29,978 nt of DNA, from NCBI GenBank assembly GCA_015663065.1, contig DQSX01000152.1, positions 1 to 29,978 of the forward strand, in the 5' to 3' direction. The stretch is from Sulfurovum sp. GTDB lineage: Bacteria > Campylobacterota > Campylobacteria > Campylobacterales > Sulfurovaceae. A program made the translations under genes and the position numbers. Below the pieces are notes generated by a model, which had not been told where the DNA came from, did not search any database, and saw nothing but the letters and a program-made list of their open reading frames with translations. Of the stretch, positions 28,789 through 29,978 are shown one piece after another. The number at the start of each line of letters is the position of its first letter. Within the stretch, counting starts at the first letter, position 1.

Positions 28789-29963
28789 AGAAAATAGTCA
28801 TAGATCCCATCACCAGAATAGAGGGCCATCTGCGGGCTGAAGTCGAGATAGACGAAGAGAGTATCGTCAAAGAAGCCTATGTCAGCGGACAACTTTTTCG
28901 GGGTATAGAGATCATCTTAAAAGGAAGAGATCCAAGAGATGCCGGTTTATTGGCTGGAAGAATATGCGGCGTTTGTACCAATTCACATTTCAGGGCAGCG
29001 GTCAGCTCTGTGGAAGATGCTTATGGTCTGCACGTTCCACAAAATGCCAAGATCATTCGAGATCTTATGTCCCTAGCTCTTTTCCTTCAAGACCATGTGG
29101 TGCATTTTTATCATCTTCATCTTTTGGATTTTGTAGATGTGACCAAAGCATTGGAGGCAGATCCGAAGAAGACATCTAAGACTGCCCATCTTTATTCAAC
29201 TCAACCTTATGCAAATTCCCATGCCCACTATATTGCAGTAAAAGAGAAGTTGGCAAAGTTCATTAAATCAGGACGCTTAGGTCCTTTTTCTAATGGCTAT
29301 TGGGGTCACAGTGACTATAAACTTACACCTGAAGAGAATTTACTGCTGCTTTCACATTATCTTGAAGCACTTAAATTCCAATCCAATATTTCTCAAGCCA
29401 TTGCCATATTTGGTGCAAAAACACCCCATCCACAAACCATAGTGGTGGGAGGCATCACCTCTGTGGCAGATATGTTAAATCCTCAAAAATTAAATGATTT
29501 TATATTTATCATGAAAGAGGCGAAAGGTTTTATAGACCGGGCATATTTACCTGATATGAAACTCTTGGCAACAGCCTATAGAGAAGAGATAAAGGCTGGT
29601 TCAGGCAGGAGTATCGGAAACTTTTTGAGTGTTGGCGGATACTGTTTTGATAAGGAGAACCAACTCTTCGAAGCTGGTGTCATTTATGGTCATGATCTTG
29701 AAAATGTAGAGAGCTTTGATGAACATAAGATCACTGAAGAGGTAGAGAGAGCATGGTACAAAGATGATAATCCTTACTACACAGATCTCAATGAGGATGG
29801 CACACTTAAAACAGCAAGATCAGATGACAAATACTCTTGGATAAAAGCCCCAAGATATGATGGCAAGCCAATGGAGTCCGGACCGCTTGCAAGAGTTCTC
29901 ATCAGTCATCAAAAAGGAAATCGATTTATAAGACCATTTGTAGATGAATTTAGAGTTTTGTGA
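28785..29963 (+). CDS. [NiFe] hydrogenase large subunit, C-terminally truncated or frameshifted
   Basis: 392 residues from GTG 28785 (GTGA overlap with the small subunit stop). The N-terminal family features are intact: DPITRIEGHLR, GQLFRGIEIILKGRDPRDA, the L1 motif RICGVCTNSH with Cys61 and Cys64, and DHVVHFYHLHLLDFVDV. The sequence is closest to group 1 large subunits. Complete proteins are about 550-580 residues and end with the L2 motif DPCxxCxxH, which supplies two of the four Ni ligands and the maturation cleavage site. Here a TGA at 29961-29963 follows ESGPLARVLISHQKGNRFIRPFVDEF, before L2. The +1 frame across this point encodes FCDLKLL and is open to the window end, so a one-base frameshift (real, programmed or sequencing error) is as likely as true truncation. 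Only 15 bases remain after the stop. Confidence 0.82.
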   Translation: MKKIVIDPITRIEGHLRAEVEIDEESIVKEAYVSGQLFRGIEIILKGRDPRDAGLLAGRICGVCTNSHFRAAVSSVEDAYGLHVPQNAKIIRDLMSLALFLQDHVVHFYHLHLLDFVDVTKALEADPKKTSKTAHLYSTQPYANSHAHYIAVKEKLAKFIKSGRLGPFSNGYWGHSDYKLTPEENLLLLSHYLEALKFQSNISQAIAIFGAKTPHPQTIVVGGITSVADMLNPQKLNDFIFIMKEAKGFIDRAYLPDMKLLATAYREEIKAGSGRSIGNFLSVGGYCFDKENQLFEAGVIYGHDLENVESFDEHKITEEVERAWYKDDNPYYTDLNEDGTLKTARSDDKYSWIKAPRYDGKPMESGPLARVLISHQKGNRFIRPFVDEFRVL

Positions 29964-29978
29964 TCTGAAACTTTTGGA

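Noticed and set aside
29961..29963. TGA in the hydrogenase large subunit as selenocysteine
   Set aside because: In [NiFeSe] enzymes the selenocysteine replaces a Cys in the C-terminal DPCxxC motif. The context here is helical sequence well before that motif, and the frame after TGA shows no family similarity, whereas the +1 frame looks plausible.
1..29978. CRISPR arrays, insertion sequences, tRNA or rRNA genes
   Set aside because: No regularly spaced repeats, transposase frames, cloverleaf-like segments with TTCGA-type loops or rRNA signatures were found on either strand by eye; a tool-based scan could still reveal degenerate copies.

Overview
The window looks like a chromosomal segment of a Campylobacterota bacterium, most likely a Sulfurovum-type chemolithotroph. 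The reasons are the protein families and style (Suv3-like helicase, Sel1/Hcp-type Cys-rich repeats, DUF2721, PEP synthase, hydrogenase), short AT-rich spacers with strong TATAAT-type -10 boxes and weak -35 boxes, and a block clpB / ctpA-purC-purS-purQ-(unknown)-plsC-crcB that, from memory, matches the Cj0509c-Cj0517 neighbourhood of Campylobacter jejuni. The genus is an inference; no database was searched. No rRNA, tRNA, CRISPR array, insertion sequence or prophage gene was found.

Layout. 1-1574: the start of a minus-strand gene, an orphan pyruvate kinase C-terminus, a small unknown protein, a periplasmic thioredoxin-fold protein and a DUF2721 membrane protein. 1740-6563: a Suv3-like helicase, a Sel1-repeat protein, a small membrane protein and an RluA-type pseudouridine synthase. 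6779-8062: a DEAD-box RNA helicase that appears to start at an ATC codon. 8063-9147 (minus): an EEP-family nuclease/phosphatase behind an internally deleted cardiolipin synthase. 9222-11186: a patatin-like phospholipase and a DUF819 transporter-like protein. 11227-11802 (minus): a lipoprotein built almost wholly of Tyr, Arg, Asn and Gly. 11897-14470 (minus): clpB, with a perfect TTGACA-17-TATAAT promoter overlapped by a HAIR-like palindrome. 14648-15220: an unknown exported protein. 15374-20486: a tightly packed seven-gene run joining a C-terminal protease, purine synthesis, phospholipid acylation and fluoride export. 20529-23191: a small unknown protein and convergent PEP synthase. 23322-26021: an L,D-transpeptidase and a beta-CASP metallo-beta-lactamase RNase. 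26048-26348: an internally deleted P-type ATPase. 26371-window end: a hydrogenase pair.

How the genes work together. RNA metabolism is unusually well represented (two helicases, a pseudouridine synthase and a beta-CASP RNase). Envelope upkeep is shared among Ldt, PlsC, patatin, CtpA and the lipoprotein. PpsA fits gluconeogenic carbon flow from CO2 fixation, and the hydrogenase fits H2-driven energy supply.

Most unusual points. (1) A [NiFe] hydrogenase small subunit is fused behind a NirB-like FAD/NAD and [2Fe-2S] module, has no Tat signal, and carries CxGN in place of CxGC at the proximal cluster. (2) Its large subunit is cut by a TGA before the C-terminal Ni ligands, although the +1 frame stays open to the window edge. 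(3) Three genes survive only as ends: pyruvate kinase C-terminus, cardiolipin synthase N+C, P-type ATPase N+C. (4) Two genes place a good Shine-Dalgarno six bases before CCCATC with no canonical start nearby. (5) Three genes have a -10 box 5-7 bases before ATG, predicting leaderless mRNAs.
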